From: Phaeosaccion multiseriatum
Taxonomy: Eukaryota > Ochrophyta, other classes
Direction of reading: 5' to 3'
DNA: 64,000 nucleotides
NCBI GenBank assembly: GCA_965112735.1
Contig: OZ218961.1
Location: forward strand, 1,736,001 to 1,800,000
The notes under the pieces are model-generated. The model searched no databases. It was given only the letters and a program-made list of their open reading frames with translations, and was not told the DNA's origin. Shown here one piece after another: positions 16,668 through 28,665 of this stretch (the stretch's first letter is position 1; every line of letters starts with the position of its first letter). The translations under genes were made by a program, and so were the position numbers.

Positions 16668-17920
16668 TCAATCAGTGTGGGGTCCGGTTGCTCCAAGAAA
16701 CGCCAACAAGAAGCTGCTGAAGATGGGGTTGGGAGGTATGCCATGGTGGTACACGTCGTCGTCATCCTCGTCGTCGTCCTCTGCAGTCTCGCCCTGGTCC
16801 TGTTGTTGATAACAGAGGCCCCCATTGAGCCGCACATCGCTTCCCTCCTGCCATTCAATGAGGGAGAGTCACGAACAAACGTTCGACACAAAGGCAAGGC
16901 AAGGCAAGGCAAGGCAAGGTAAGGCAAGCAGGGGTAGCAGCAGCAGCAGCAGCAGCAGCAGCGGTTGGTGAAATACAGCAGCAGCAAGACAAGAAGCCTC
17001 ACACTAGAAGCTGCTTCATTGACCTCTCTTTGTCTGTCTCTGTCAGTCTCTGTCTGTCTCTGTCTCTTTCTCTGTCTCTCACCGGCAGGGGGGGGGGCGG
17101 TAGGCCTGGTGCAAGATCAAGCAACGCCGGGTTGTCCCTCGCTGTGCCGTTCCAGCCTCCGTGGATCCAGAGGTGCCTCCCGTCCGTGGTCATAATGTGC
17201 GCATGCCTCTTCATTGTGGAGCCGACCACGCTCCCAACCTGCTGCCACGCCATTGATTCCCCGTCTGCGTGCCCCTGCCCCTGCTCCTGCGCCTGCCCCT
17301 GCCCCAAGTCCATTGCTGCTCCGCCTCCCTCCCCCTCCCCCTCCCCCTCCCCCTCCCCCTCCCCCTCCCCCTCCCCCTCTCCTCCTCCCTCCTCCTCCTC
17401 CTCAAGTCCTCCCCCAGCTGCGTCATTGTCTCCAACCCTCTGCTGCCATCGCGTGTCCAGAACGCCGAGAGCGTTACTTCAATGGACGAAAGAGGACCAA
17501 CCAACAAGAGAGACGTCACGAGGCAGGAGAGAATAGACGTAAGTCGCTGCTACTTAGGTTCGGGCATATCCAACAAACAGAAGAGGACAGCCCCCAAGGC
17601 TGTAGAGTAGGTGAAGGAAGAAGCGGATATGATATAGCTGGAGAGCAGCGGCGGGGCGTCCCATCCACCGCGCGAGTGCACCCTGCCATCCACTTGCCCA
17701 CCCACCCAACCACCCACCTCAGAGTCGAGCTGCCTCCGAACAGGAACACCTTGTGGCCAATGCGGGTGGCGGTGTGACATCGCCCCAACACATTCCCTGG
17801 CACACTTCCCAACACATTAACCGATGTCCACGAGGCCATTAGAGAGCTGGTGCTGCTGCTGCCCAGCCCCCTGGCCCCTCCTCCTCCTCCTCCTCCTCCT
17901 CCTCCTCCTCCTCCTCGTGT

Positions 17921-17977
<57 letters not shown>

Positions 17978-18466
17978 TCCTCCTCCGGCTGCAACGGGAC
18001 TGCCGCCTTCACAGGCTAGGCGCAAGAGCCAAAGGTCTGAGAGGTCCTCCCCGTTGCGCAGCAGGTCGCTGCCGTTCGAGCCTGATTCAAATGGAAGGAA
18101 GTCAAGTGCAAAGCATGTGTATGTGTATGGGTGTGCGTAAGGGCAGAGCGACACGCAGCACACCCACACCCAACGGGATAGGCAGGGGATGGCAGTAGAC
18201 AGGGGGCAGGAGCAGCACTCACTCACCCCCCGCGATGAGCAGCGCGCCGCGGGAAGGCAGGTATGTGGCGCTATGACCGAACCTTGGGCCTGGCGGGGAG
18301 GAGGGAGGACAGACGAAAGCATCGTTAGGGGCCGTAGAGCATTCCCACGCCACACTTGCGAGGCACCACATCACACACGCACACATGCACACATTTACTC
18401 ACTCTCTCTCAACTACTAACTTTTTCACTCACTCATTCACTCACACGCACGCACACGCACACGCAC

Positions 18467-18499
<33 letters not shown>

Positions 18500-20024
18500 C
18501 ACGCACACACGCACACGCACATAAAAGTATGCACACACACCTGGCCTCGGGCCCACCTCGTCGACCTGAGCCCACTCTAGACTCTCCAAATCGAGGGCCT
18601 CTAGACTGTGGCTCGCGGCGCCTCCGCTGATACCTCCAAACAATACCAGGTGCTTGCTTTGGCTGGCCTCGCCGCCAAGGCCGGGCACAAGGGTGGCGGA
18701 GTGGTAGGCGCGAGTAGTGGCGGTGGAGAGCTGTGCACTCGTCAGAGGCTGGTACCAGTGGGATTGGGGCCTTCGCTGGGGCATGGGCCTCTCGTGAGCA
18801 GCCCCAGTGATTGCCTGCTTTGGCTCGTGGTGTCTCGCGGATGCGGGGTGGTGCTCGCTGCTGGGAGCGCTCTCCTCCTGCCCGCCCCTAGTACTCGCAC
18901 TGCCACTCTCACTGTCACAATCACTGTCACTATCACTCTCACTCTCACTCTCACTATCCCTCGCCGCTGCCCCTGTCCCAGCCCTCCCTGCTGCCGGCGA
19001 GGTGTCGGTGTCGGCCATCTCGATTCGGATGAAGGACACCCAGTTCACGTCTCCATTGTACCCACCGTACAAGCACCCCCCCACCAGAGCAATTGTGTCG
19101 TCCGAGATGGCAGTGGACGTGTGCCCATACGAAGTTGAGGGCGGGAAGGTGCTTGTAGCATCAGGCTTCACAAGCTGCCATGGAGTGCGCGATCGCGATA
19201 GATCAGACATGTCGAGCAGTGAAATGATGTGTCGCGCCCCGCGATTCCCCATGCTGCCCCATCCAGACAGGAGAGCGAGGTGCTTGCGCTGCCTGCCTGT
19301 GCCAAGGCCTCCTCCTCCTCCTCCTCCTCCTCCTCCTCCTCCTCCTCCTCCTCCCCCCTCCACCTTCCGAGTCTCGTCAGCCAGGCTCACCACTGCAGCG
19401 CTGTGACCCTCCTGCCTGCCTGGGCCAGCGTTCGCCGAGAGGACACGTCTGGAGGCGCTGCCACCCGTATCCTCGGCGGCCCGCGAGGGGAGGCGCCTCC
19501 AGCGCACAGTCTTGGCCTTGTCGACGGCTGCCCGTGCGTGTTGTGAGTAAGCTCGGGTTAGAGTGTGTCAGAGGAGGCCAAAGGCCAGAAGCGTCTCAAA
19601 TGGATAAAGGGAGGGCAAGATCTACAACCAAAAAGAAGGCTCACCTGCGCATGTTCGGTAGAGCTCCTGCAGTTCCTTCACTCTGTGTCTCTTCTCAGTC
19701 TCCCTTGCCTCTTTCTGGTGTGTGTGTTGCAAGGATATACCCATGCCTCGAAAGGCAGCCAGCTGCGTCGAAGCATCAACATGCTCCTGCGTGAGCGCCT
19801 TGAGCCACACGCGGGGAGTGGTAGCACAGACCCCGTTTAGCACTTGGCAGCAGGACGCCACCAGCGCAATTTCCCGCCCGGACAGGAAGCTCATCTTGAA
19901 GGTGGAAAGAAAAAAGAGGGTGAAAATTAAAATGACCGAATAAATGTGGGAAGGACAAAGCGAAAGACGTCCGACTACCTACCATTTCATCGCTCAGTTC
20001 TGGCCTTCCTGCAAGGGAAAGCAT
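16668..20024 (-). CDS. F-box-like / kelch-repeat protein
   Basis: Likely substrate adaptor of an SCF-type ubiquitin ligase or a related scaffold. Exons on the minus strand: 20024-19983, 19894-19645, 19527-18541, 18289-18227, 18081-17718, 17552-17520, about 17437-17083, and 16847-16668. The first two exons give an F-box-like start (PELSDEM, then SFLSGREIALVASCCQ, then PRVWLKAL). Kelch blades follow: EGHSAAVVSLAD..LALLSGW, SYGHTSTAISDDTIALVGG, AYHSATLVP..LVLFGG, RFGHSATYLPSRGALLIAGG, GRCHTATRIGHKVFLFGG and KRHAHIMTTDGRHLWIHGG, consistent with a six-bladed propeller. Microsatellites are coded in frame: poly-Gly near 19310-19352, Ser/Asp/Glu repeats near 18900-18955, poly-Ala/Gly near 17880-17972, and a Glu-Gly repeat near 17328-17400. 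The splice choice around 17437 is uncertain. Head-to-head with the RGS gene. Confidence 0.75.
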
Positions 20025-20254
20025 GTTGAGACAAGGGAGAGGATGAGAGAGAAAGGAAGGACAAAGAAAAAGACAAAGAAATTGAAACTCAAACCCTCCG
20101 TTGGGATTCCGTTTGTATCGATTTTTTATTTTCCGGATGCGTCCCCCCCTCCCCGTCTAGTATAGAACGCAATATTTTCAATACACGAAAAAGAACGGAC
20201 AGATGAAGGAGACATAGCATCAGTGGAGCAGCACGGGGTGCTGACCAACCCTCT

Positions 20255-21561
20255 ATGGGTGGATGCTGCTGCTCCAACGCGTACAAAGCCGCTGAGAATA
20301 CCTCCAACAACCCCAATTCGAGGCCCAAGGAGCGGTTCCTGGAAAAGGGGCAGGAGCAGGAGACGAAGCAGGAGCAGCCACAGCGGCGTCCAGAGAGAAA
20401 TCTTAATCTTCCGAGCAGAAAGCGTGGCAGAGTGGGGGGGAGCAGCAGCGGCAGCAAACCTTCTATTCTGTTAACCCCTCTGTTCCGAGTCGGGTGGGCA
20501 ACGCCATCTCCGTCTCGGGATGTGAAGAAAAAGAACAGGAAGCAGGATAAGGAGGAGGGCACAAGAGAGGTAGAGGAAGAGGTTCGGAGAGCCCTTGGTT
20601 ACAGAGGGACTCGCATCGTGAGCTTGGAGAACACCCTGGCGGACAAGGTGGGCGCCGAGCACCTGAAGCGATTCATGGTGGGCTCCTTCGCGTCAGAGAC
20701 GTATTCCTTCTCGACGTTGGTTTCTTCTCTTCAGGACGAGAGTGTGGAGGAGGGCAGCAGGGAGTCGGTATCGTTGGCTAGAGAGATTTGCGAGCGATGC
20801 ATCAGGTGGGTCACCACATTTGCCCATCTCTACTCCGACCAGCCCCCTGCTCCACTCCACCTCGAATGAGGGTGTGTGGTCCTGTCCCCTGCCCTCACCC
20901 GACTATTGCCCACCCCTTCCTTCCTGGTGCCGTTGTTGTTGTTGTTGTGGTTGTTGTTTTTGTTGGTGGTGGTGGTGTTGGTGGTGTGCTCTTGTGGCGG
21001 CTTGTCTGCAGGCAACACTCGCGTGAAGCCGTAAACCTCACTGAAGATGTGCGCCTGAGGACGCTGGAGCGAGTGGAGCAGGGGCAGTGCAAGCGGGCGT
21101 TTGACGAAGCGCAGTGGGTCGTGTTCACAATGGTGCTCATGGACTTGTGGCCAAAGTTCCTAACGTCTGCACACTTTAAGGCCTTGACACGCGAACAAGG
21201 GTATGCCGGCTACGAGCTGCAAGTTGAAAGCTTTCAGGTGAGTTGAGTGATTCCTTGGCACAGAGACTTCGAAAAGAAACACCACCACTACCACCACCTC
21301 CAGTAGCAGCAGCAGGTGGCAGGCGCCCTTGTGCTCCGATGGTGGATGAATGGGAAGTCTTACTCCGGTCTTTTGTTGTCCTTTCCTTCTCCACAGGAGC
21401 AAGTGGACAAGCTGGTCTTCCGCAAGTCAAGCATAACTCTGACCGACACGCACCGATGGTGGGTGAAGACTCGCATGAGCCTCTCTCAGAGCGCCGATAT
21501 AAATCTGGATGTGGGCATTTCGCCCGTCCGCTTGGAGCCCTTGCGCGTCGAGACGGAGTAG
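20255..21561 (+). CDS. RGS-domain protein with lipid-anchor N-terminus
   Basis: Regulator of G-protein signalling, expected to speed GTP hydrolysis on G-alpha. Exons: 20255-20804, 21012-21237 and 21397-21561, about 313 aa. The RGS fold is read from SLENTLADKVGAEHLKRFM, the helix around EICERCIRQHSREAVNLT, and KRAFDEAQWVVFTMVLMDLW plus PKFLTSAHF, matching the usual last helices of an RGS box. The N-terminus MGGCCCSN suggests N-myristoylation at Gly2 and palmitoylation of Cys4-6, which would hold the protein at a membrane. A basic low-complexity linker separates anchor and domain. No partner domain (GPCR, PX or kinase) is present. Confidence 0.75.
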
Positions 21562-22097
21562 GGAGTAGCACCTCCGCTGTCTGTTCTGTCTGCTGCTCCT
21601 ACCCCTGCTTCCACGTTGCTTCTGATTGAGGCCAAGTGCGAGTGTGGCCAGGGTTGTTGACTTCGCGTGGAGTCCTGCCCCTGCGCATTCGTTTGAAGCG
21701 TCTTTTGTTGTTGAGTGAGGGAAAAGACCTTTCAACACCTTCTGTGGCTGCCTTGGCGCCACAAGGAAATACAACCCACACTTGGCGTGGGTTGTTTGGA
21801 TTGGATTCCAACCCACCGCGGGACCTTCCCTGCCGATGGGCGTGGGGATGTCGCCGCAGGCCAGGGGTGTAGCTGCTGCCCTCAAAGGATGGGATGGGCG
21901 GGAAACAATGGCAAGAAAGCGCCTCACTACCAGTGTAGGTCATAACTAAACAGAGCACCATTGTATATATCAACTTGTGCATCTACTATACCTATCTCCT
22001 CTCTATGCAGTACCAGGAGTACGAAAAACAAACAAACCTTCCCCTCCTCCTCCCTTCCATCCCTCCTTCCAGCCTTCCTCCCTTCCTTCCTCCCCCC
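21562..22097. other. Convergent intergenic region RGS / TPS-TPP
   Basis: About 530 bp between two 3' ends. No gene supported. A hairpin with an 8-bp stem (CAACCCAC/GTGGGTTG, 21772-21794) is followed by another CAACCCACC at about 21809. CCTT-rich text lies near 22060-22095. Confidence 0.5.
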
Positions 22098-25000
22098 TCA
22101 AAAGAAGACCGCATCCTCATCCTCCTCCTCCTCAATCTCCTGAAAGTAGGCCGCCATGGTCGGCGCTGCCCGAGGCGTGTCCGTCGGCATAAACGTAGCG
22201 ATACTCGCGCTGCGCGGAATAGACACACTGCTCCCTCCATCCACGCCCATGCCCACATCCCAACCACCCCCCCCAACGATGCCGTTGGCCGCTAGTTGGC
22301 TGGCCCCCAGCGCGTTGAAGTGGTTGAGGTTGAGCTGGAACTGGTCCGAGTCAGGCAGGTTCTGCATGTCCCGAGAGGAGTTGTTGGAACGGATCATGTC
22401 GGACAGGTAGGAAGTGGAGTAGTTGCGCGTTACGGAGGTGGACACCTGGTTGGGGGGGGGGGTTGTTGGGGGTGTTGGCGAGAGAGGGGAGAGAGCGGGT
22501 GAAGCGAAAGAAGACTCATCAGCTGTTCTGTTCCCGTTGTGTCGACGAGAGCAAACTAAAGAGAGAGACACACACACAATCATAGACATCGACATACAGA
22601 ACCAACGGGCCCACTTACCTTGGCGACGCCCCGGAGCAGCTCCATGACGTCATCAATGTCATCGACGTAACTATTGGCTGAGGACGGTTTCTTGCCCACC
22701 GTCACGGAAAATACGCTCGTGGACACGGCGTTCTCTCCCCCCCCTCCTCCCATTGTTGCAGCCATGTCTTCCTTCTCACTGCGAAACGCCTCCACCGCCT
22801 GGAACATCTTCTCGTCCGAGGCCTCGTCCCCAATCGCGAGGATGAAGGAGGGGGTTCTGTCGTCTGCGATGAGCTGGTTGACAATCCGCTCCACAAACGC
22901 GCCCTTGTCCACCCCCTCCGGCCGCACCTCCACATACCCTCCTGACTCCTTCCCTCCTCCGCGCAAGATCTCCAGGCTGAAGGGCTTGAGTGCCTGTGAG
23001 AGCTGATCCTCAAGCTCCTTGCTCTGCAGAAAGCCAAACTCCGGGTCGGCATCTCTGTACTGCCACAGCACCGCACTGCCCTTCTCCTCAATGTACGTCC
23101 CGTGTGTTCTGAGCGTGTAAATCTCCATAATGCTCTTTGTGAGCTCCTGCCAGCCTGTCTCGATCATAGGCACCAGCTTCTCCCACTCCCCCTGATGCAC
23201 ATGGTTATGGTGCTTGCCAGGGAAGCGGTAGTGTAACCCATGCTCGGCAGCAATCCCAAGCCCCTTCACCCCGCCCAGGTACCCCTCTATACTCGCCTTC
23301 TCCCGCCCGCTCACAACAAACACCAAGTTCCTGGGGTCGCTGCACAGCTGCTCCAACAGCGGCGCCAGCATGGCCGGCGGTTGAGGCGTCTCCACCGCCT
23401 TGGTAGCGAGGGCATAGTGCATGATGCCCGCGCTCTTTGGCTCAGGCAAGAGAGTGCCTCCGTAGTCAAGGAACAAGACGCGGTGCTTGGAGTGGCGGTA
23501 GGCCCTGCTCACTGCGCTGAGATCGAGGGGCTGGAAGGAGGCGTCCATCCCCACGACGCGGAAGTTGAGCCCGAGCCCGATGGGGGCCATGGCGGTGCGC
23601 TCCAGTGACTTATGCACGCCCTTGAGGTCCTTGAGGAGGGAGTAGGCCCATGTGGCGGTCGTGTTCTTGAGGACGAAGTGAGAGTTCTTCGCAAAGCGCG
23701 CCTCTCGCTGTTGGCGGTGAGTGGGGTGGAGAATGGGTGGCGAATGGGGTGGATGATTGGCGGTGAGTGAGGTGGATATTGGGTGGTGGACGGGTTGATA
23801 ATGGGTGATGAATGGGGGATGAGCGTGCTGGTCATGACTTGAGTTCGAGGTTAAGGTTAGGTTGGTCTGAAAGAGGGCAACGAGAGCAACTGAAGACAAC
23901 TGGAGACGACAACAATAAGTGACAACAAACAACACGAGCCCCGACCATGAAACGCCAACCTTTCTCACAACTAGCGCTCGTGCCCCTCACCTGTTGCTTG
24001 GGCAGGTCGAGGATGTGCCTCAGCTGATCCGCCGTCTCCTCCACCTTCCACGGGTTGATGCGCATTGCCCCCCTCAACACCCGCATAGACGGGATGAACT
24101 CACTCAGCAGCACAACTCCAGGGTTCTGCCGTCGTTCATTCGAGTGCGCCAACACGTACTCCATCGGCAATCGGTTGAGGCCGTCGCGCACCCCCGTGTT
24201 GATGAGGGCATCGAATAGCACCAACCAAGGCTGCCTCGCCTGCATGGTGAGCGAGCTCTCCTCTCTCTCCAGGTAGATGGCGTTGGGGAGAGCACCCTTC
24301 TCGGAGGTGCCTCGGTCTCCGAGTTCGTTGACTTGTGCGGTCATGGTGCGCAGCTCCGCAGAGGTGTGCTTGTAGTCCTCTTTCCGCTCGTGGGCACTGA
24401 TGCCCACCTGGAAGAGGGAAAGTGGAGTTGGGGGGGAGAAGGAGACAAAGAAGAGAGAGAGAGGGAGAGAAAAGAGAGCGGGGAGAGAGAAGGCGAGAAG
24501 GTTTGAACACTCGATTTGCGTAAGAATCGCCCAAATCGCCCCCAATAAATGACGCTGGGAGAAGCGCTATAGCTCTTCGTGTAGCTCTTTGAGATGCCTA
24601 TCGATCCATGGCCTTTCGGCTTTCATCGCTTTTTTCCCTTCCCTACTTGTCAGCATTTCTGCAAGAGCACTCCCCCTTGCCGCCCGACCCCCAAAAAACG
24701 GGCGATTTGGGCGATTCTTACGCAAATCTAGTGTTCAAAAAAGAAGATCTCAGTGACCTTAAGGCGAGGGGGGGCGCAGATATCCCCAAACCCAGTACAA
24801 AATCATTGGAGGGAGAAAGGAGTGAGGGGATACAAACCACAAAGAACAAAGAAACGAACGAACAGACTGTCAAAACTCTTCCAAAGGGCAGAGCGGCCGG
24901 GCCGGGCCCAAAGCCTCCCCCCCCCACGCACGCACACACCCACGCATACACGCACCTGCACCAGCACACAGCGCTTGGCGAGCTCGGGGTGCCCCTCCAG

Positions 25001-26731
25001 CATGCGTCGGTACGCCGCGAGCTTGAGCTGCAGACCCTTGAGGCGCTGCACCTTGTCGATGCCGCCGAACACAAAGCGACCTCCAATGGCGTCGCGGAGC
25101 GAGGCAACATCCTTGTTGCTCGCGGCTTGACCGGCCGCATCGGCTGTGTCGTCCAGCCCGGCGGTGAGCGGCTGAATGCCCGCGTGGATGGAGACAATGG
25201 ACACCTCCCGATCATTGTACTCGAGCGTGCTGGTGCCTCGGCGCGCCCGTCCGCTCCCCTTGTTCTCCATGAGGCCCAAGATACGCCGGCAGCACGTGAG
25301 GAAGTGCCTGCTGTGCTCATATAGGTGGAAGCCCACTTGGTCGGCGTTGAGCATCCCCCGTAGCAGGTCCTCTCGGAAGGGGAGGGTTCTGAAGATCTCC
25401 GACGAGGGGAAGGGGGTGTGGAGGAAGAGCCCGATGCTGGCCGCTCGCATAACTCTTGTGAGGAAGCTGGGCAGGAGTAGTAAGTGGAAGCCGTGCACCC
25501 AAACAATGTCCCCCATATTGTACACCTCCACCACCCGGTCCTTGAACTTGCGATTGACCTGCGTGTAGGCGCTCCAGAGGTCCTGCAGCACAGTGGGCTC
25601 GAGCGTCTTTCGCAAATGGTCTCCGTAAATGTCCACGACGTGGTGGAAAGTGGGCCACAGTATGCCCTTGCAAAACTCGCTGTAGAACTTATGCACCAGT
25701 TGCTCGTCCAGAAACACGGGCGCACAGTCGAAGGGTATGAGGGCGTTGGTCAGAGACACCTGGTCCTGCTCGGTGAGGGTGCCTTTGTAGCGCACATGCC
25801 CCACGCGCGTCACTCTCAGCTGGATGGTGCTGCGGTGGAGAGACAGCAGCGATTCAAAGTCCCACTCAATCAGCCACTCGCCCTGACGCTCGGGGTCCTT
25901 CTTCACAAACACGGGGAGGAAAAACGACACGACAATGACTCCGTCCATCGGCGACATGGCGGGGGCCTCGGACCATTCCCCACTCTTCTGAGACGGGTGT
26001 CGCCGAATAGGGGGTCTACCCTTCACCCTCAGGCTCCCGCCCCCTCCGCTTCCGCTTCTCCTGGTGGAGGGAATCGTCCGACTCAACGGTACGGGATGCA
26101 ACCCCAGCTGCCCCCCGTCATTACCCACCCCATCTATCCAGTTATCCATCATCATCTGCATGGAGCTCCGTCTCTTCTCTGCCTTTTCCTCCTCTCCATC
26201 CGTGTCATCCGCCCCCGCCGCGGCTGCCAAGGCGGTTGCTATCGCTGCTGCCGACCCCGGCGCTGCTGCCAGTAGCGCCTCTGTGGACGTGCCTTCTTCT
26301 CCCTCCTCTCCCTCGCCACCTGCTGCCTCTGCTGCTGTTGTGGCTCCTCCCGCTGCTGCGGGGCCAGTCAAATTGTCGAGCACGTCTCCCTCGGTCATGA
26401 GCAAGGGCATGTCTTTGGCTGTAATGGAGCCCAGCTTCCTCTTCATGTTTCCGTTCTCCCACCGCAGCATATTGCCCCCGCTGAACACCACATATCCATA
26501 GGTTACGTTCTGGTCGAGAGGAATCGCCACCGGACTCGAAGTCCGCCAAAACGGGTAGCGTAGCGGGTCCGTCGTCAGCTCTACCCCATAGTTGTGGTTC
26601 CCATTCCCTAAGCTCGGACAGCTCCCGCAGACGTGGACAGCCTGGCCATGGCCCAGCTCCGCCTTCACCTCGAACACGACCTCGCAATACCCAGTTTCCC
26701 CAGCGGTGAAGGGGGGGTGGTAAGTCGACAT
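22098..26731 (-). CDS. CBM20-TPS-TPP fusion (class II-like, degenerate active sites)
   Basis: Trehalose-6-phosphate synthase/phosphatase-type protein with an N-terminal starch-binding CBM20 module. Exons on the minus strand: 26731-24956, 24407-23991, 23707-22619 and 22445-22098, about 1,210 aa. Order: CBM20 (VVFEVKAELGHGQAVHVCGS to RWENG), an acidic Ala-rich insert, a GT20 synthase domain (FHHVVDIYGDHLR, TPFPSSEIFRTLP, DQVGFHLYEHSRHF, VSIHAGIQP, LLSEFIPSMRVLRGAMRINP), then an HAD phosphatase domain (FLDYGGTLLP, VSGREKASIEGYLGG, AAEHGLHYRFPG, GDEASDEKMF). Key residues are changed: the synthase HDYH reads HGFH, the Arg of the RLDYxKG region is absent (GIDKVQRLKG), and the phosphatase DxD reads DYG. 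These are confirmed in the DNA. A regulatory rather than catalytic protein is therefore likely. Intron 1 carries an inverted repeat. Confidence 0.88.
24503..24739. repeat. Intronic inverted repeat, 40-bp arms
   Basis: Arms at 24503-24541 and 24700-24739 are reverse complements with about one mismatch (core GGGCGATTTGGGCGATTC), separated by about 158 bp, all within intron 1 of the TPS-TPP gene. Foldback/MITE-like, or a strong RNA hairpin in the pre-mRNA. No clear target-site duplication was identified. Confidence 0.85.
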
Positions 26732-27181
26732 GCCAAATCGATCTGGTCTCCCCCCCCCAATAGGCTGTAGCTTCCTCTGGGAGTGGTCCTGCTCCTGCCG
26801 CTGAAATACCCTGGTAAATGGGAGGGCGAGTCACCCACCCGAGTAGGCGGCAGCCTCCTCTGGCAGCGGCTCCTGCTCCTGCCTAAAGACCCTGGTAAAT
26901 GAGAGGGCGACCCCCAGTTCCCTCCTTCTCTCTCGTCGCCCTCAGATCAAGCGGTCGGGAGACTTCCCTTTCGGACTGAGCCCATTTCTTGCAGCAGCTG
27001 TGCGCCAAGCGGGGCTCTAAGTGAATGGTATGACGTCCCGAGCGGTCGTGCTCTCTACCTGCGTCCCCCCTCTTCCTTTACCCTGCCGCTCTCTCACACA
27101 CACGTCTCAAACTAAAATTCACCTGATCGTCAGCCCAGACATCGCCCAGATGAACACAGGAACAAAAAAGGATCAGAGACA
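26732..27181. other. Divergent intergenic region with imperfect tandem duplication
   Basis: 450 bp between two start codons. It holds two imperfect copies of a unit of about 75-90 bp (26762-26838 and 26851-26925), each ending with CCCTGGTAAATG-type text, then about 250 bp of unremarkable sequence. Probably a shared promoter. Confidence 0.55.
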
Positions 27182-27996
27182 ATGGAAGGATGCAGCCTGG
27201 CCTTCGCCTCCCCACCGCTCAGTCTGGGCAGCGGCTGCACCACCTGCAGCAGAATCGGTAGCGTGCCCCCCCCAGAGCCTACGAATGGTCCCACTTTTGG
27301 AAGGTGGTCCTTGGCATCCAAACGAAGAGGCTCATCGAACCTGTTGGCGGGCGAGGGCGAGGGCGAGGGCGAGGGAAGCGGCTGGGTGGACCCAAAGTGG
27401 ATGGAGGGCGTATTCGGAAAGAAGGGAAACGCGGAAGGAGGAGGGGGAGGAGCACAGGCTGGGAAGGGCTTGATTGACATTCGGTTGAGTGGGTTGAAAA
27501 AAGGCGGCTTCAAGCTGTTCTTCTTCCTCGCGATGATGTCCATGGCGAAAGCACCGGACAACAAAGTGCCCTTCTCGGTGGACCAGGGAGACGACGGCGT
27601 GAGACTGCTCCTTACCGATACAACAACAGAGGACCCGTCCACCTACAATGGAGTCCTGGACTTGAGCTGGAAGGAGCCCGGGGATAAGGAGGATGGATAT
27701 TTGCGCGTGGACAGGATAAATTTAGAGGAGGTGAGAGTGAGAAACGGCTGTTGTGTGTGTTTCCTCTCCTCCCTTCCTCACGTCACTTTATTTTATCGAT
27801 CCTTTGCTGCCTCCTTCCTTGGGCGCACGCGCAGAAATCAGCCTATCCGGGGGAGGTGTACGTCTTGAAGAGCATCCTATCTGCCCTGGAGGAGATTAAT
27901 GACGAGGAGCGGCCGAACGAAGAGCGTCTGTTCGTACTCAAATCGTCTGATGAGCTTGTGAAGGCGAGGAAGCGTCTCGACGACAGGCGCAGCTGA
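27182..27996 (+). CDS. Unrecognised 236-aa protein with one hydrophobic stretch
   Basis: Two exons, 27182-27730 and 27835-27996, with frame kept across the intron. The N-terminal 60 residues are Ser/Gly/Arg-rich, with a Gly-Glu repeat from GAGGGC triplet pairs (about 27352-27374). A short basic-hydrophobic stretch (KKGGFKLFFFLAMMSMA) is followed by an acidic domain with DQGDDGVRLLLTDTT, YLRVDRINLEE and VLKSILSALEEINDEE. I do not recognise a family. The layout (basic leader, one hydrophobic segment, small folded tail) would suit an organelle-targeted protein, but that is speculation. It shares its upstream region with the TPS-TPP gene. Confidence 0.6.
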
Positions 27997-28665
27997 GGGG
28001 CGGGGCCCTAGCTCGCCGGAGGGGGGTCGAGAGCAGAACGCAAGCAGGCTCTCGGAGAACAGTTATAGCAAGGCCTAAACCACCCATTTTAATTAATGAG
28101 GGGGGGGGGGGGGCAGCACTTCCTTCCCCACGAAGCAACCCCCATCGGAAGTAGAAGCGGCTGAGCGCCCCCCCCTCTTGCGGTGGGTGCGAAGCGGGGA
28201 AAGAAGCGGGGAAAGCAAATGAATAGACAGATTGAAGCATGGCATCAAGGCCGGCGTACGGGAGATGATAGATACTGCAGGGTACATATAAGCAAAAAAG
28301 AAGAGGGAGGCGAGTGAGTGTCTCACGAGAGTGTGTCTCTATGAAACACCTGCTGCACCCCATTTCGTTTCCACAAAGTCTCATTCATGCGGAAGCGAGG
28401 CCTTCTCAGCTGTTCACCAAGCCCATCTTATTCAGCAGCGAACGGGGCATAGCCTCCTCCGACTCGTCTCCAGCACCATCACGCCATGCCTTCGCTGTAC
28501 GTCACTGTGCCTTTGGGGCAAGAGCGTCCTGCAGCAGCAGTCGCCTTCATGGCAAGCTTCGAAAATGAGCACAGCTTTAAGAGGCTGTGGTCAAGGCATG
28601 CAACAAGAGCAGTCTCTCGCAGAAGACCGGCCCGGCAAGGTAAGCAAGCCCTGGGATCAATCTCT
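27997..28665. other. Convergent intergenic region
   Basis: About 670 bp between the unknown gene and the ankyrin gene. A poly-G run of 12 lies at 28101-28112. Short frames on both strands show no domain or plausible splice partners, and I see nothing else. Confidence 0.5.
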
